Source of the DNA: Gammaproteobacteria bacterium
Lineage (GTDB): Bacteria > Pseudomonadota > Gammaproteobacteria > Pseudomonadales > Azotimanducaceae
Direction: 5' to 3'
Assembly: GCA_009837725.1 (NCBI GenBank)
Contig: VXSY01000218.1
Coordinates: forward strand, 1-34,707
Length of the DNA: 34,707 nt
Shown here: piece after piece, positions 18,001 to 25,151 of the stretch
How the letters are laid out: every line of letters begins with the position of its first letter
Position numbering within the stretch: position 1 is the first letter of the stretch
Translations under genes and position numbers: made by a program
Notes under the pieces: model-generated
The model's database searches: none
What the model saw: only the letters and a program-made list of their open reading frames with translations
Told to the model about the DNA's origin: nothing

Positions 18001-19710
18001 ATGACTGTGAATCCGCAAGCGTTCCCGTCTGGCAGCCGCAAGGGTGCCATGCCGTTCGAGAAATACCGCTCCTTCGAGCCGGTTGCCCTGCCTGATCGAG
18101 CGTGGCCCGAACGCGTGCTCGACGCTCCGCCGCGCTGGTGCAGCGTCGATCTGCGCGACGGCAACCAGGCCCTGATCGATCCCATGAACGTGGACGAGAA
18201 GCTCAGCATGTTCGAGCTCCTGCTCGACATCGGCTTCGTCGAGATCGAAGCCGGCTTCCCCGCTGCGTCGCAGCCGGACTTCGACTTCATTCGCAAGATC
18301 ATCGACGACGGGCTCCTGCCGGACAACGTTGCGCTGCAAGTGCTTTGCCAGGCGCGGCCGGAACTCATTGCCCGCACCGTGGAGGCGCTTGAAGGTGCGC
18401 CCAATGCGATCTTCCACCTCTACAACTCCACCTCCACGCTGCAGCGGCGCGTCGTATTCGACCTGGACCGGGCCGGCATCGTGGACCTTGCCGTGCGCGG
18501 CACGCAGGTGGTGCGCGAGGGGGTCGCCGCGCTCAAGGACACGGAAGTCACGTTCGAGTATTCGCCGGAGAGCTTCACCGGCACTGAGCTCGACTTCGCC
18601 GTGGACATCTGCGACGCCGTGGCGAACGAGTGGGGCGCCACGGCCGAGTCGCCCATCATCGTCAACCTGCCTTCCACGGTGGAAATGGCGACGCCCAACA
18701 TCTATGCAGACCAGATCGAGTGGTTCTGCCGCAACTTCCCGGAGCGGGAGCGCATCGTCGTCAGCCTGCACACGCACAACGACCGCGGCACCGGCGTCGC
18801 GGCCACCGAACTCGCGTTGATGGCGGGCGCCGAGCGGGTGGAAGGCACGCTGTTCGGCAACGGCGAACGCACCGGCAACTGCGACATCGTCACGGTGGCG
18901 ATGAATCTCTTCTCCCAAGGGGTGGACCCGGAACTGGACCTGCGCGACATGCCGCGCATCCGCCGCACCGTGGAGGCCATCAACAAGCTGCCGGTGCATG
19001 AGCGTCACCCCTATGCAGGAGATCTGGTCTTCACCGCCTTCTCCGGCTCGCACCAGGACGCCATCCGCAAGGGCATGGCGCGACTTGACGAGTCACGCTG
19101 GGAGGTGCCCTACCTCCCGATCGATCCGGCCGATGTGGGCTCGTCCTACAAGGAAGCGGTACGGGTCAACAGCCAGTCGGGCAAGGGCGGCGTGGGATTC
19201 GTGCTTGAGGAGCACTATTCCATTGCCTTGCCGCGCGAGATGCTGGTGGAGTTCTCCAAGGTGGTACAGGCGCTCACCGAACGCCTGGACCGCGAGGTGC
19301 GGGCGGAAGAGATCTTCGATGCGCTCTTGGCGGAATACGTCGTCAGTGATGGCCCCTATCGCTTGATCGACTACGACCTTGCGAGAGCGGAAGACGATGG
19401 CCAGCGCTGCACCGCTCGGCTGGAGGTTCCGGACGGCGAAGTGGCAATCTCCGGCGTCGGTTCCGGCCCCATCGAAGCTTTCGTCAACGGCATGGTGACG
19501 ACGCTGAACGAGCCGCTCAACATCATTGACTACTCCGAACGGTCGATGGCCACGGGCAAGGATGCGAGCGCCATTTGCATCGTCACTGTCGCCGGTGATG
19601 ACGACTCCGTCTCGTTCGGCATCGGCGTGAGCCAGAACACGATCACGGCATCCTTCGGCGCGATCGTTTCCGCGGTGAACCGCCGCTGGCGGGGGGCGCG
19701 GGGGGACTAG
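18001..19710 (+). CDS. leuA: 2-isopropylmalate synthase
   Basis: LeuA condenses acetyl-CoA with 2-ketoisovalerate, the committed step of leucine synthesis. The 569-residue product is the long type found in Pseudomonas and actinobacteria. The N-terminus has KYRSFEPV. The catalytic TIM barrel starts at WCSVDLRDGNQ (R52-D53) and has metal ligands H257/H259 in LHTHNDRGTG. NGERTGNCDIV follows, and then the C-terminal leucine-binding regulatory domain (about 430-560), so feedback inhibition is expected as well as attenuation. I chose ATG 18001; ATG 18049, nearer KYRSF, and GTG 17992 are alternatives. The stop codon sits in the palindrome CTAGCCCGGGCTAG, after which repeat copy B begins. No leuB, leuC or leuD is in the window. 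Confidence 0.96.
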   Translation: MTVNPQAFPSGSRKGAMPFEKYRSFEPVALPDRAWPERVLDAPPRWCSVDLRDGNQALIDPMNVDEKLSMFELLLDIGFVEIEAGFPAASQPDFDFIRKIIDDGLLPDNVALQVLCQARPELIARTVEALEGAPNAIFHLYNSTSTLQRRVVFDLDRAGIVDLAVRGTQVVREGVAALKDTEVTFEYSPESFTGTELDFAVDICDAVANEWGATAESPIIVNLPSTVEMATPNIYADQIEWFCRNFPERERIVVSLHTHNDRGTGVAATELALMAGAERVEGTLFGNGERTGNCDIVTVAMNLFSQGVDPELDLRDMPRIRRTVEAINKLPVHERHPYAGDLVFTAFSGSHQDAIRKGMARLDESRWEVPYLPIDPADVGSSYKEAVRVNSQSGKGGVGFVLEEHYSIALPREMLVEFSKVVQALTERLDREVRAEEIFDALLAEYVVSDGPYRLIDYDLARAEDDGQRCTARLEVPDGEVAISGVGSGPIEAFVNGMVTTLNEPLNIIDYSERSMATGKDASAICIVTVAGDDDSVSFGIGVSQNTITASFGAIVSAVNRRWRGARGD

Positions 19711-19720
19711 CCCGGGCTAG
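19707..19720. terminator. Palindrome at the leuA stop codon
   Basis: CTAGCCCGGGCTAG is a perfect 14-bp palindrome that includes the leuA TAG. It matches the core of the palindrome at 14798-14815. The role is unknown; no T-run follows. Confidence 0.35.
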
Positions 19721-19769
19721 GCAGGCTTCGCGAGCCCTCCTTGAACAAAGCCCGCCGCGAACGCGAAAG

Positions 19770-19933
19770 CAACAGCCCCTGCCGTGCGAGGGCCTCTCTG
19801 GACGGAGGGCGTGCCCTCCAAAGCGTGCCGAAGGCGCGCACGCAGCGGGCCGGCCAAAGCCACCGCAAACCCGCGTCCCAGACAGCGCCAACAAAGCGCC
19901 AACCTCAAACAACGCCACCAACAAACCAGCCTC
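19770..19933 (-). repeat. Dispersed intergenic repeat, copy B (inverted)
   Basis: This is the reverse complement of copy A (1643-1808), roughly 85% alike by eye over ~164 bp. The internal stem GGAGGGC / GCCCTCC is kept while its loop differs. It lies between the stops of the convergent leuA and CcsA-like genes, the same context as copy A. Confidence 0.85.
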
Positions 19934-19950
19934 GACCCGCACCGAGGAAC

Positions 19951-20748
19951 TTACCCCGAGAGGAATTCGATCACGAACTTGCCGCCGAAATAGGCGAGGG
20001 CGAGGACCGCGAACGCCACCAGCGCCAGTAGCGTCGTGGTGCGGCCGCGCCAGCCAAAGAGGAAGTGGCCGCCTAGCAGGACCACGTAAAGGAGCCATGA
20101 CGCCGTGGCGAGGGTGGTGTGCTGCACGAGATGGGGCGCAAACACATCGTCGAGGAAGGCGAGGCCCGTAACGATCGCGCCGGTGAGGAGCGCAAGCCCA
20201 GTCCACAGCAGCACGAACAGCATCGACTCCATCGTCTGCAGCGGCGGCAACCCGGTGGCTGCGCCGATGGCCTCGTGGTGCCGCAGGCGCCGGTCCAGGA
20301 CGAGATACAGCAAGGATTGGAACGCCGCCAAGGCCAGCACCGAGTACGCCGCCACAGCCACCACCGCGTGCGCAACGAGGCCGAAGTCCACCTGCGTCCT
20401 GCGCCCGGTCGTGCCGCCAAACAGGAGCGAGCCAACAATCGCCAGCGCCGCGATGGGCAGCAGCAGCAGATAGAGGTTGTGCAGTGGCTGCGCCAGCGAC
20501 ACCAGTAGCAGAGCCGCCACCAGCACCACGGCCACCAGCGAGGCGACCACGAACAGCGAAAAGTCCACGCCGTCGGGTGGCACCATCGCCAGCCATACGC
20601 TGACGGCGTGCAGCAGCGCAGCGGCGCCGGCGATGCTCCGCGTGGTCTTGCCGGCCATCGAGTTGCGGGCACGAAGATGACGCGCCACAAGGAGGGCCCC
20701 TGCAAGGTAAAGGACAATCGCCGGGATGCCCGGCAACGCGGCGCTCAT
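19951..20748 (-). CDS. CcsA/YpjD-family inner-membrane protein
   Basis: This 265-residue polytopic membrane protein has about eight hydrophobic helices. It is assigned to the cytochrome c assembly (CcsA/CcmC/YpjD) family by its helix pattern, by conserved histidines next to helices (for example LVAHAVVAVAAYS and APHLVQHTT), and by its position divergent from ffh. A cytochrome-c-assembly-like gene in that position is common in gammaproteobacteria. In E. coli the equivalent YpjD has no firmly established haem role. The classical tryptophan-rich haem-handling loop is not apparent, so a haem function is uncertain. The start is ATG 20748, without a clear ribosome site. The 3' end is 18 nt from repeat copy B. 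Confidence 0.8.
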   Translation of the reverse strand: MSAALPGIPAIVLYLAGALLVARHLRARNSMAGKTTRSIAGAAALLHAVSVWLAMVPPDGVDFSLFVVASLVAVVLVAALLLVSLAQPLHNLYLLLLPIAALAIVGSLLFGGTTGRRTQVDFGLVAHAVVAVAAYSVLALAAFQSLLYLVLDRRLRHHEAIGAATGLPPLQTMESMLFVLLWTGLALLTGAIVTGLAFLDDVFAPHLVQHTTLATASWLLYVVLLGGHFLFGWRGRTTTLLALVAFAVLALAYFGGKFVIEFLSG

Positions 20749-21100
20749 CGGAGTCAGGCGTCAGCGAACAAGATTGCAGGGCTTTGAGTTTCGCACAAGG
20801 ATGCAGCCGTGGCGACCGCTGGGCCGCCGAGCTAGCGCGCCCTTGCGGGCGCGTCGGCAGTTGCTTCGCAACTGCTGGCCTACGGGTTCGCTTACGCTCA
20901 CCCTTCGTGCTCGCGTTCGCTCGCAGCTACGGCGGCTGGGGCTTCGTCAACCGTCACCCTGGCTGCGCCCATCGAGGCAAGGAAGGCAGTGCTCGCTTCC
21001 CAGGCTGTCTACGGCTGATTCCGCCAGGCAAGCTGGTTTTCCGGGGCAGACGAAAGGCGTCCGGTATGATGCGCCGCTTCCGCCTGAGCACACCTTCACC
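20749..21100. other. Divergent intergenic with tandem hairpins, ffh leader
   Basis: This 352-nt non-coding region holds two adjacent perfect hairpins. CGCGCCC (20836-20842), loop TTGC, GGGCGCG (20847-20853). GCAGTTGC (20857-20864), loop TTC, GCAACTGC (20868-20875). A further short stem, GCGTTCGC-like, lies near 20910-20925. The second hairpin's left half and loop recur at 4137-4152. A TATGAT -10 box (21065-21070) precedes ffh. I see no gene here. Confidence 0.6.
21065..21070 (+). promoter_or_regulatory. Candidate ffh -10 box
   Basis: TATGAT (5 of 6) lies 30 bases before the ffh ATG; the transcript would start near 21077. No good -35 is visible at the right distance. Confidence 0.45.
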
Positions 21101-22474
21101 ATGTTCGACAGTCTTACCGATCGCCTTTCGCGGGCGCTGCGCAGCGTTGCCGGCAGGGGGCGGCTGACCGAGGACAACATCGCCGACTCCGTGCGCGAAG
21201 TGCGCATGGCACTGCTGGAAGCCGACGTGGCGCTGCCGGTGGTGCGCAGCTTCACCGCGGATGTCCGCAAACGTGCCGTTGGTCGCGAGGTTGCCGGATC
21301 GGTTGCGCCTGGCGATGCCTTCGTGCAGGTGGTGCATCAGGAACTCGTGCGCCTCATGGGGGATGCGAACGATGGCCTGAATCTCGCCGCCACGCCGCCG
21401 GCCGTCGTGCTCCTGGCGGGGCTTCAGGGGGTTGGCAAGACGACGGCGGCAGCCAAGGTCGCCCGCTACCTGACTGAGCGCGAGCAGCGCAAGGTGTCGC
21501 TGGTCAGCGCGGACGTGTACCGGCCGGCTGCCATCGACCAGCTTGGCACGTTGGCGGGTGAGACCGGCGCCCACTTCATAGCCAGCACGCCCGAGGAAAC
21601 GCCAACCGCAATCGCCGAGCGCGCCCTGCGCGAGGCGAAGGTGCGGTTCGACGACGTTCTCATCGTCGATACCGCCGGCCGACTGGCGATCGATGACGAC
21701 ATGATGGCCGAGATCGCCGCTCTGCACGAAGTCCTTGACCCCGCCGAGACCCTTTTCGTGGTGGACGCCATGACCGGTCAAGATGCGGCGGTCACGGCTC
21801 GCGCCTTCCACGACGCAGTGCCGCTCAGCGGCGTGATCCTGGCCAAGGCGGACGGCGATGCCCGTGGCGGCGCGGCGCTTTCCGTGCGAGCCGTCACCGG
21901 CAAGCCGATCAAGTTCCTCTCCACCGGCGAGCGCACCGACGCCCTCGAACCGTTCCATCCGGAGCGCATTGCCTCCCGCATCCTCGGCATGGGTGATGTG
22001 CTGTCGCTGATCGAGGAGGCCGAGCGCAAGGTAGACCGCCGCCAAGCGCAACGGCTTGCGCGCAAGATCGAACGGGGCCGCAAATTCGATTTGTCCGACT
22101 TCCGCGAGCAACTCCGCCAGATGTCGAACTTGGGCGGCGTCACCGCCATGATGGACAAGATGCCCGGCATGGCGCAGATGGGAGCGCAGAACCCCAGCGT
22201 TGACGACGGCATGTTTCGGCAGATGGGCGTCATCATCGATTCGATGACCCCCCGCGAGCGACGCTACCCGGACCTCCTCAACGGCTCCCGGAAGCGTCGC
22301 ATCGCCAGCGGCAGCGGCACCGAGGTGCAGGACATCAACCGATTGCTGAAGCAATACCGCCAGATGCAGAAGATGTTCAAGAAGGTAGGCCGCAAGGGCG
22401 GGATGCAGAAGCTCATGCGGGGGATGGCAGCCGCCGGCGGCCAGGCCCGGGCGCAAGGCCGTCGGCGGCGGTAG
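21101..22474 (+). CDS. ffh: Signal recognition particle protein Ffh
   Basis: Ffh binds 4.5S RNA and the signal sequences of nascent membrane proteins, and delivers them to FtsY. The 457-residue protein has the N domain (1-90) and the GTPase G domain. The G domain carries the P-loop GLQGVGKTT, DVYRPAAIDQL, DTAGR and the DGDARGG closing loop. The Met-rich M domain follows (about 300-435), with the RNA/signal-binding SGSGTEVQDIN motif and a GGMQKL region, and then a short basic tail. The G4 motif, usually TKxD, reads A248-K-A-D251, a small departure from consensus. ATG 21101 starts with the typical MFDSLTDRL. The 4.5S RNA gene is not in the window. Confidence 0.98.
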   Translation: MFDSLTDRLSRALRSVAGRGRLTEDNIADSVREVRMALLEADVALPVVRSFTADVRKRAVGREVAGSVAPGDAFVQVVHQELVRLMGDANDGLNLAATPPAVVLLAGLQGVGKTTAAAKVARYLTEREQRKVSLVSADVYRPAAIDQLGTLAGETGAHFIASTPEETPTAIAERALREAKVRFDDVLIVDTAGRLAIDDDMMAEIAALHEVLDPAETLFVVDAMTGQDAAVTARAFHDAVPLSGVILAKADGDARGGAALSVRAVTGKPIKFLSTGERTDALEPFHPERIASRILGMGDVLSLIEEAERKVDRRQAQRLARKIERGRKFDLSDFREQLRQMSNLGGVTAMMDKMPGMAQMGAQNPSVDDGMFRQMGVIIDSMTPRERRYPDLLNGSRKRRIASGSGTEVQDINRLLKQYRQMQKMFKKVGRKGGMQKLMRGMAAAGGQARAQGRRRR

Positions 22475-22571
22475 GCCTCGGCGCCCTCGAATGCAGCTCG
22501 TGTGCCCAAGGGTGTCTTTGCGGAGAACCCCGTAGCCGGTCCGGCATCTCGCGTCCGCTCATTGCTGGCTT

Positions 22572-22610
22572 CGCCTCGGGCCCAGCCATGCGGCCCTTTG
22601 CCCCGAGGCG
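22572..22610. terminator. 9-bp stem between ffh and rpsP
   Basis: CGCCTCGGG (22572-22580) and CCCGAGGCG (22602-22610) are perfectly complementary with a 21-nt loop, which itself can form GGGCC/GGCCC. It is 98 nt after ffh and 58 nt before the rpsP -10. It may be a terminator or processing hairpin, but there is no T-run. Confidence 0.4.
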
Positions 22611-22667
22611 TGGGCGGCGAAGAGTTGCTTGACCGGTTTCGACCCCACCAACTCCCCACGTTTTCCG

Positions 22668-22673
22668 TATAAT
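22668..22673 (+). promoter_or_regulatory. rpsP operon -10 box
   Basis: A perfect TATAAT, 36 bases before the rpsP ATG. The transcript would start near 22680. The -35 is not clear at 17-nt spacing; a TTGACC (22629-22634) lies too far upstream. Confidence 0.6.
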
Positions 22674-22709
22674 GCCGCGCCTTTCAATCAGGGGTGGCGC
22701 GCAACCAAG

Positions 22710-22985
22710 ATGGTCACCATTCGTCTGGCCCGGCACGGCAGCAAGAAGAATCCCTTCTACCATGTGACCGTGGCGGAACGCTCGGCCAAGCGCGACGGGC
22801 GCTTCATCGAGCGTGTCGGCTTCTACAATCCCCTCGCCCGCGGGCAGAGCGAAGGGCTTCGCATCGATCTCGACAGAGTCGATCACTGGCTCTCGGTTGG
22901 CGCCCAACCCACGCAGCGGGTGCGCCAGCTCGTGGCCGAGGTGCGACGGGCGACGGTTCAGCAAGCGGCTGCCGAACCTGCCTGA
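22710..22985 (+). CDS. rpsP: 30S ribosomal protein S16
   Basis: S16 is a small-subunit assembly protein bound to the 5' domain of 16S rRNA. The 91-residue product begins [19 protein letters not shown] and contains the family motifs [14 protein letters not shown] and [12 protein letters not shown]. It ends in an Ala/Gln/Glu-rich tail typical of gammaproteobacteria. It is the first gene of rpsP-rimM-trmD-rplS. The ATG has only a weak ribosome site. rimM starts 37 nt downstream. Confidence 0.98.
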   Translation: MVTIRLARHGSKKNPFYHVTVAERSAKRDGRFIERVGFYNPLARGQSEGLRIDLDRVDHWLSVGAQPTQRVRQLVAEVRRATVQQAAAEPA

Positions 22986-23022
22986 GCGCTCCGTACCGCC
23001 TTCGGCCGAGGCCCGAGCGGTC

Positions 23023-23529
23023 GTGGTTGTGGCGGCAATCGGCGCACCGTTTGGCGTTCGCGGCTTCGCGCACCTGCGATCCTTCACCGATCCGCCGGAC
23101 AATGTGCTCGACTACCAGCCTTGGCTTGCCCGCCGCGACGGTCGCTGGATGGACACGAGCGCCGAGGTCGAACGCCACCGGGGAGGCATCGTGGCTCGTC
23201 TTGCCGGCATCGACAATCGTGACGACGCGGCGGCGCTCAAGGGAGTCGAGATCGGCGTGCCGGCTGCCAGCTTGCCGGCGCCAAACGAGGACGAGTTCTA
23301 CTGGCGCGACTTGGTTGGCAGGGAGGTGCGGAATCTCGAAGGCGTGGTGCTCGGCACGGTGGCCGACATGATGGCCACCGGCGCTCACGATGTGATGGTG
23401 CTGGACGATGACGGCGCGGAGCGCCTGATTCCCTTCGTCCGGGCGCATGTGCTTGCCGTGGCCGGCGCTGCGGCAGCGACCGCGAAGCCCGGCCCCCTGC
23501 TGGTGGATTGGCAACCGGACTGGAACTGA
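23023..23529 (+). CDS. rimM: Ribosome maturation factor RimM
   Basis: RimM assists late assembly of the 30S head and binds S19. The product is about 168 residues. The N-terminal RimM domain shows GAPFGVRGFAHLRSFTDPP, and the C-terminal PRC-barrel domain begins near YWRDLVGREVRN and ends at LLVDWQPDWN. No ATG is available at the expected place, so the start is taken as GTG 23023, which gives the usual two to four residues before the first strand; GTG 23029 is also possible. It sits between rpsP and trmD with 2 nt to the trmD ATG, suggesting coupled translation. Confidence 0.92.
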   Translation: MVVAAIGAPFGVRGFAHLRSFTDPPDNVLDYQPWLARRDGRWMDTSAEVERHRGGIVARLAGIDNRDDAAALKGVEIGVPAASLPAPNEDEFYWRDLVGREVRNLEGVVLGTVADMMATGAHDVMVLDDDGAERLIPFVRAHVLAVAGAAAATAKPGPLLVDWQPDWN

Positions 23530-23531
23530 CG

Positions 23532-24350
23532 ATGCGCGCCGCGGTGGTCACCATCTTTCCCGAAGTCATCCGCGCTGCGATGGCGGAGGGCGTCGTCGCG
23601 CGGGCCGTACGGGAAGGTCGGCTCGACATCGAACTGGTGAATCCCCGCGAACATGCCGACGATCGACGCCGCAATGTGGACGACCGCCCGTTTGGCGGTG
23701 GGCCGGGCATGGTCATGCAGGCGGCGCCGCTTGAGGGTGCGGTGGCGGTGGCACGGGAGAGCCTGCCAGGCTCTGCCCCGGTGATCCTGCTGTCGCCTCA
23801 GGGAGAAAGGTTCCGACAGCAGACGGCGACGGAACTCGCCGCGAGCGAGGGTTTCGTGCTTGTGGCGGGGCGCTACGAAGGTATCGACGAGCGTTTTGTG
23901 GAGCAGAACGTGGATCGCGAGATTTCTATCGGCGACTATGTGCTGAGCGGTGGAGAACTGCCGGCGCTGGTCGTCATAGATGCGGTGGCGCGGCTGCTGC
24001 CCGGGGCGCTCGGCAATCCCGCCTCGGTGCTCGACGAATCGCATATGGACGGATTGCTCGATTGGCCGCACTATACGCGCCCGGAGATTCACGCGGGGCG
24101 ATGCACTCCGTCGGTGTTGCTGAGTGGCAACCACGCGCAAGTGGCGCGCTGGCGCCGCCGCGAAGCCCTCGGTCGAACCTGGCAGCGCCGCCCGGAGCTT
24201 TTGCTTGACCGCGACATTTCACCGCGCGACCGGGCACTCTTGGCGGAATACATCGCCGAGCAACCTGCCGCCGTAGCTACTCCGGCAACAGATGCCGCAC
24301 GCACACACACGCAAGGAGACGAGCCCAATGCGCCGCAACAAGATCATTGA
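23532..24350 (+). CDS. trmD: tRNA (guanine-N1)-methyltransferase
   Basis: TrmD methylates G37 next to the anticodon, preventing +1 frameshifting. The 272-residue SPOUT enzyme shows [13 protein letters not shown] (51-62), the knot segments [10 protein letters not shown] and [24 protein letters not shown] (around 113-154), and the [12 protein letters not shown] region. The C-terminal ~25 residues form a polar, low-complexity tail (Ala, Thr, Gln, Asp, His) beyond the usual end. The final 23 nt overlap the start of rplS, and the rplS ribosome site is inside trmD. The ATG starts 2 nt after the rimM stop. Function is certain. Confidence 0.97.
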   Translation: MRAAVVTIFPEVIRAAMAEGVVARAVREGRLDIELVNPREHADDRRRNVDDRPFGGGPGMVMQAAPLEGAVAVARESLPGSAPVILLSPQGERFRQQTATELAASEGFVLVAGRYEGIDERFVEQNVDREISIGDYVLSGGELPALVVIDAVARLLPGALGNPASVLDESHMDGLLDWPHYTRPEIHAGRCTPSVLLSGNHAQVARWRRREALGRTWQRRPELLLDRDISPRDRALLAEYIAEQPAAVATPATDAARTHTQGDEPNAPQQDH

Positions 24351-24675
24351 AGCGCTGGAGAACGAACAGACGCGAGAGCTGCCGCCGTTCGCGCCGGGCG
24401 ACACCGTCACCGTTCAGGTTCGGGTGCGGGAGGGGTCCCGTGAACGTCTGCAGGCGTTCGAGGGCGTCGTCATCGGCAAGCGCAACCGGGGCCTCAACTC
24501 CTCTTTCACGGTGCGCAAGATGTCGCATGGCGTTGGCGTCGAGCGCACCTTCCAAACCCACAGTCCACTGATCGCGTCGCTGAACGTGAAGCGGCGCGGT
24601 GATGTGCGCAAGGCCAAGCTCTACTACCTCCGTGAACGCACCGGCCGCGCGGCGCGGATTCGCGAGAAGGTCTAG
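24328..24675 (+). CDS. rplS: 50S ribosomal protein L19
   Basis: L19 lies at the 30S-50S interface. The 115-residue product carries the family signatures [47 protein letters not shown] and [15 protein letters not shown]. The ATG has a strong AAGGAG ribosome site (24313-24318) within the trmD coding sequence, allowing high independent translation despite the 23-nt overlap. It is the last gene of the operon; I see no T-run terminator immediately after it. Confidence 0.98.
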   Translation: MRRNKIIEALENEQTRELPPFAPGDTVTVQVRVREGSRERLQAFEGVVIGKRNRGLNSSFTVRKMSHGVGVERTFQTHSPLIASLNVKRRGDVRKAKLYYLRERTGRAARIREKV

Positions 24676-25151
24676 ACATTTTCAGCGGCGCTGCAGATGC
24701 TGGTGGAAGCGGGCCGACGGCGCATCTTCACGCCAAGTTTCCTGGTTCACGCAAAGCGGCCGGAGACCGGCTGACCGCCGAGCCCGCATTTCTCACCAGC
24801 CCTCTACTGCGGCCGACGATGCACTCGCTGTGGCTGCGCGTGCTCGCTCCAGCCGGCTCAACATAGTGCGCAGCTATGCCTTCGCCGTCTTCCACCGTGC
24901 CTCCTGGCACGCGTGCGCCCGCAGCCACAGCGGCGCCTCGTCGCCCTCGCTACGAGGGCTGGTGAGAAATGCGGGCTAGTGCCGGCGCACGGTGGGTCGA
25001 GGCTGCGCAAGGATGGCCGGAGCCGCTCGATGTTCCAAAGGCGGGCACATCCTCGCCCCTTGGCCGCCGTGAGGCTTCAGCGCTACCGAGTCCGTCAGCG
25101 GTGTCGGAGGCGGTACACTGGGTACCTCGCCTCTGCGAGGGACCCTTGCCA
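24676..25151. other. rplS-xerD intergenic region
   Basis: This 476-nt gap contains the palindromic element at 24781-24977. Downstream of it is ordinary GC-rich sequence with a TACACT (25114-25119) that could serve as an xerD -10 box, and a GAGGGA ribosome site just before xerD. No gene is recognised. Confidence 0.5.
24781..24977. mobile_element. MITE-like palindromic element
   Basis: A 197-bp unit is bounded by perfect 24-nt inverted repeats: 24781-24804, starting AGCCCGCATTTCTCACCAG, and 24954-24977. Inside, similarity between the arms continues imperfectly, including CGCTGTGGCTGCG on the left and its complement CGCAGCCACAGCG on the right. The whole can therefore fold into a long stem. It has no transposase gene. 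No obvious target-site duplication is seen (left flank ...CCGCCG, right flank AGTGCC...). It looks like a non-autonomous miniature transposable element or a large REP-type element; nature unproven. Confidence 0.6.

Noticed and set aside
22475-22667. 4.5S SRP RNA gene near ffh
   Set aside because: The gap has a 9-bp stem but lacks the conserved tetraloop/internal-loop sequences of bacterial SRP RNA.
24679-24979. Open frames across the palindromic element after rplS
   Set aside because: They are short, lack ribosome sites and end in the inverted repeats. The inverted-repeat structure explains the sequence better.
24969-25151. N-terminal extension of xerD
   Set aside because: The in-frame upstream start lies inside the palindromic element and would add 61 residues not seen in XerD proteins. 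ATG 25152 with a GAGGGA site fits the family.
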